A stretch of DNA of 7,099 bases. Origin: an uncultured Clostridia bacterium (lineage in GTDB: Bacteria > Bacillota > Clostridia > Oscillospirales > Ruminococcaceae). Below, piece after piece: positions 5,870-7,099 of the stretch (within the stretch, counting starts at the first letter, position 1; every line of letters begins with the position of its first letter). The notes under the pieces were generated by a model, which was not told the origin of the DNA, did no database searches, and worked only from the letters and a program-made list of their open reading frames with translations. The position numbers and the translations under genes are program-made. The stretch spans positions 1-7,099 of the forward strand of contig CALLQM010000258.1 in assembly GCA_938014855.1 (NCBI GenBank), written 5' to 3'.

Positions 5870-6393
5870 ATTGATTCCTCCTGTTCTTGAGCGGCTTGTA
5901 TCACATCCTGTTTTATTTCAAACCAAAACTCATCTTTTCTATTAAGATAGGCTCCGACTTCATCCAATACCTCTAAAGGCTTTTTCTTAAGTGAATCTGC
6001 AATGACGGTTCGTGTAGTTTTAATACAGTCCGTTAAATTTAGCCTTTGCAGAGCGGCAATCACATCGGCAGATTTAATGCCTTTATTATATTTAAGCTTT
6101 GTGCTGATCCGGAAGCCTGTTCTTCCAAAGTTCAATTCTTTTGTTTTGCCTGACATATCTCCGCGATGTTCGGTCACATACTGACAAATATCCGCACTGT
6201 AGTGATCGATCTTTTCCTGCACCGGCTTAGCAAGACCTGCATACCGCCGTTTAATTTCATCAAGCTCCATATTCATGTTGTTGTTAAGATCGGACATAAC
6301 CCGCTCACATTCCGCAACCTGTTTCATCGTTTCATCAACATCATCCCACGATTTTAGACGGCACTCCAATTTTACTTTTTTTCTGCTTGCCAT
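5866..6393 (-). CDS. gam: Host-nuclease inhibitor Gam (Mu Gam family)
   Basis: 175-residue homologue of phage Mu Gam, which dimerises through long coiled coils and binds double-stranded DNA ends, shielding linear phage DNA from host exonucleases; it is related to Ku. The N-terminal coiled-coil helix spans about 18-75 (DDVDETMKQVAECERVM, then MELDEIKRRYAGLAKPVQEK). Next come GKTKELNFGRTGFRIS (82-97), the family's central strand motif, and VIAALQRLNLTDCIKTTRTV (111-130), matching the conserved ALRRLGL--FI-T segment. The chosen ATG gives MASRKK and has AGGAGG 7 bases upstream; an upstream in-frame start at 6426 would add 11 residues and run over the previous gene without such a site. The stop overlaps the gemA start by 4 bases. 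Neighbours on both sides fit the Mu early region. Confidence 0.9.
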   Translation of the reverse strand: MASRKKVKLECRLKSWDDVDETMKQVAECERVMSDLNNNMNMELDEIKRRYAGLAKPVQEKIDHYSADICQYVTEHRGDMSGKTKELNFGRTGFRISTKLKYNKGIKSADVIAALQRLNLTDCIKTTRTVIADSLKKKPLEVLDEVGAYLNRKDEFWFEIKQDVIQAAQEQEESI

Positions 6394-6400
6394 TTTAAAT

Positions 6401-6406
6401 CCTCCT
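6401..6406 (-). promoter_or_regulatory. Ribosome binding site deciding the gam start
   Basis: AGGAGG on the minus strand, 7 bases before the ATG at 6393. It shares two bases with the TAG stop of the upstream small gene (TAGGAGG), and so rules out the longer gam start at 6426. Confidence 0.8.
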
Positions 6407-6623
6407 AACAAAATGATACATTGCAAATTTTACCTGATTTTACCTCAAAACAAAGACCATAAGTCTGACTTAGCTGATCTAATAGCTCAACTGGTGCGTT
6501 CTGTGCCAGTGTGCTGACCAAATTCCCAATATGACTGAGTATTGCATCCTTTGCTTCGGCTGCATCCGTGACCCCTGCTTGTAATCCATTAATGGCGACG
6601 TAAACGGTACCCCTTGTTGACAT
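6405..6623 (-). CDS. Small early protein of unknown function (72 residues)
   Basis: I do not recognise this protein. It begins with a likely strand (RGTVYVAI, 4-11), then alanine-rich helices (DAAEAKDAILSHIGNLVSTL, 20-39, and PVELLDQLSQTYGL, 44-57), and ends with FEVKSGKICNVSFC, with three cysteines in the last 15 residues. No membrane segment or clear DNA-binding motif is seen. The start ATG has AGAGGT 8 bases upstream, inside the previous gene, and the first 35 bases overlap that gene in another frame. Its stop lies in the ribosome site of gam. Operon position, a real ribosome site and tight packing support it being genuine; the role may be in early lytic growth, which is a guess from position only. 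Confidence 0.62.
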   Translation of the reverse strand: MSTRGTVYVAINGLQAGVTDAAEAKDAILSHIGNLVSTLAQNAPVELLDQLSQTYGLCFEVKSGKICNVSFC

Positions 6624-6852
6624 ATTTTAAAACCTCTTTTCTGATTTCCGGAGGCAGATGAATTTCTCTGTCTTCACAATTCGTATTGGCTTTCGCATAT
6701 TTCGGAGCTGGCTGCTCCGGGTCGATCCCATGCTCAAACAGTATGGTTTCAATTTCATCTTTAGTATGCAGTGTCAATTCTGATAAGACTTTGATCTGAT
6801 GCTGTCTGTCAGCCGCCTGCAAAAAGCTGCGGCAAATTTCCGGATCAGTCAT
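6589..6852 (-). CDS. Small early protein of unknown function with helix-turn-helix-like N-terminus (87 residues)
   Basis: Not recognised with confidence. Residues 4-43 read as three helices: PEICRSFLQAADRQHQIKVL, then SELTLHTKDEIETILFEHGI. The pattern resembles the 'QI-IL-ELN--SKEEI--IL' helix-turn-helix of small Bacillota phage proteins, so DNA binding is possible but unproven. A linker rich in Pro, Lys and Asn follows (46-58), then a basic helical tail, HLPPEIRKEVLKYVNKGYRL (65-84). The start ATG overlaps the stop of the ATPase gene as ATGA; no strong ribosome site precedes it, so translation is probably coupled. Its last 35 bases also encode the start of the next gene in another frame. Confidence 0.65.
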   Translation of the reverse strand: MTDPEICRSFLQAADRQHQIKVLSELTLHTKDEIETILFEHGIDPEQPAPKYAKANTNCEDREIHLPPEIRKEVLKYVNKGYRLRRH

Positions 6853-7099
6853 AGCATCATCATATCGCTTGCTTCTTCAATCATATCAAGGGTAATTTGT
6901 GTAGCTTTTCGGTCTTTTACCAGCCGAATGACATTGCTTAACGTACGATCAAGTAAACGAAAACATCCATTTCTCGTATTACAGGCTCGTTCAACAAGTT
7001 CATCTTGTGCCCGTTGTTCCATGGGATACTTGGAAAGGTATTCGGTTACCTCCGTTTTATCCAGTCCACTCAGTACATAAGAATAACTGCCGCGGTTGG
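6849..7099 (-). CDS. AAA+ ATPase, MuB/TniB-like transposition protein, C-terminal fragment (N-terminus outside window)
   Basis: Only the last 82 residues are here; the frame is open to the right edge without a start. The visible part starts NRGSYSYVLSGLDKTEVTEY and contains ERACNTRNGCFRLLDRTLSN (36-55), which matches the C-terminal 'GNFRLL-RLL' segment of MuB, TniB and ExeA-type AAA+ ATPases, followed by the usual closing helix ITLDMIEEASDMMML (68-82). MuB binds target DNA as an ATP-dependent filament, recruits and stimulates the MuA transposase, and gives target immunity. The Walker motifs would lie outside the window and cannot be checked. Its position at the head of the Mu-type early genes supports the call. 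The TGA stop overlaps the next start by 4 bases. Confidence 0.72.
   Translation of the reverse strand, partial: NRGSYSYVLSGLDKTEVTEYLSKYPMEQRAQDELVERACNTRNGCFRLLDRTLSNVIRLVKDRKATQITLDMIEEASDMMML

Noticed and set aside
6394..6426. Longer gam start adding 11 residues
   Set aside because: AGGAGG lies inside this extension, 7 bases before the inner ATG, and the extension overlaps the previous gene; the shorter MASRKK start fits better.
1..7099. CRISPR array, tRNA, insertion sequence or phage end repeats
   Set aside because: No regularly spaced repeats, cloverleaf-like sequence, transposase frame or terminal dinucleotide-flanked ends were seen; the window appears to be internal to the phage.

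Overview
This window is an internal segment of a Mu-like (transposable) bacteriophage or prophage. Every supported gene lies on the minus strand, so the biological reading direction runs from base 7099 down to base 1. Gene order matches the middle of the phage Mu map: MuB-type ATPase, small early genes, Gam, GemA (gp16), Mor, then membrane/lysis proteins, a gp25-like protein, a gp26-like protein, gp27 (small terminase, DUF3486), gp28 (large terminase) and gp29 (portal, DUF935). Strong AGGAGG ribosome sites before nearly every gene, GTG and TTG starts, intermediate base composition and an LLH-like holin all suggest a Bacillota host (Clostridia or Negativicutes type). The exact host cannot be read from this sequence.

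Early block (7099 to 5105): the C-terminal end of an AAA+ ATPase of the MuB/TniB type (transposition target selection) enters from the right edge. Two small unrecognised genes follow, then gam (DNA-end protection), gemA (DUF1018) and mor (late transcription activator). These genes overlap by 4 to 35 bases or are separated by short gaps of 11 and 42 bases, so they look like one early operon.

Early/late switch (5104 to 5004): these 101 bases are the only real noncoding stretch. Reading in the gene direction, they hold an operator-like dyad overlapping the mor stop codon, a weak extended -10-like element, and a strong intrinsic terminator (perfect 26-base palindrome plus a seven-T run). The late operon starts only 28 bases after the T run. 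The late promoter therefore probably lies before or inside the terminator, and its transcript may start within the hairpin and escape it. This is the most interesting regulatory idea in the window.

Late block (5003 to 1): a holin-like membrane protein, a membrane-anchored coiled-coil protein (gp25-like), a winged-helix-like gp26 homologue, small terminase, large terminase and the portal, which runs off the left edge. Junctions are extremely tight: stop codons sit inside the next gene's ribosome site or overlap its start, suggesting translational coupling and controlled ratios of packaging proteins. No endolysin, capsid, transposase (MuA) or repressor gene is present; these should lie outside the window. 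No tRNA, rRNA, CRISPR array, insertion sequence or attachment site was seen. I found no wholly new multi-gene system; the novelty lies in regulatory architecture and two small unknown genes.
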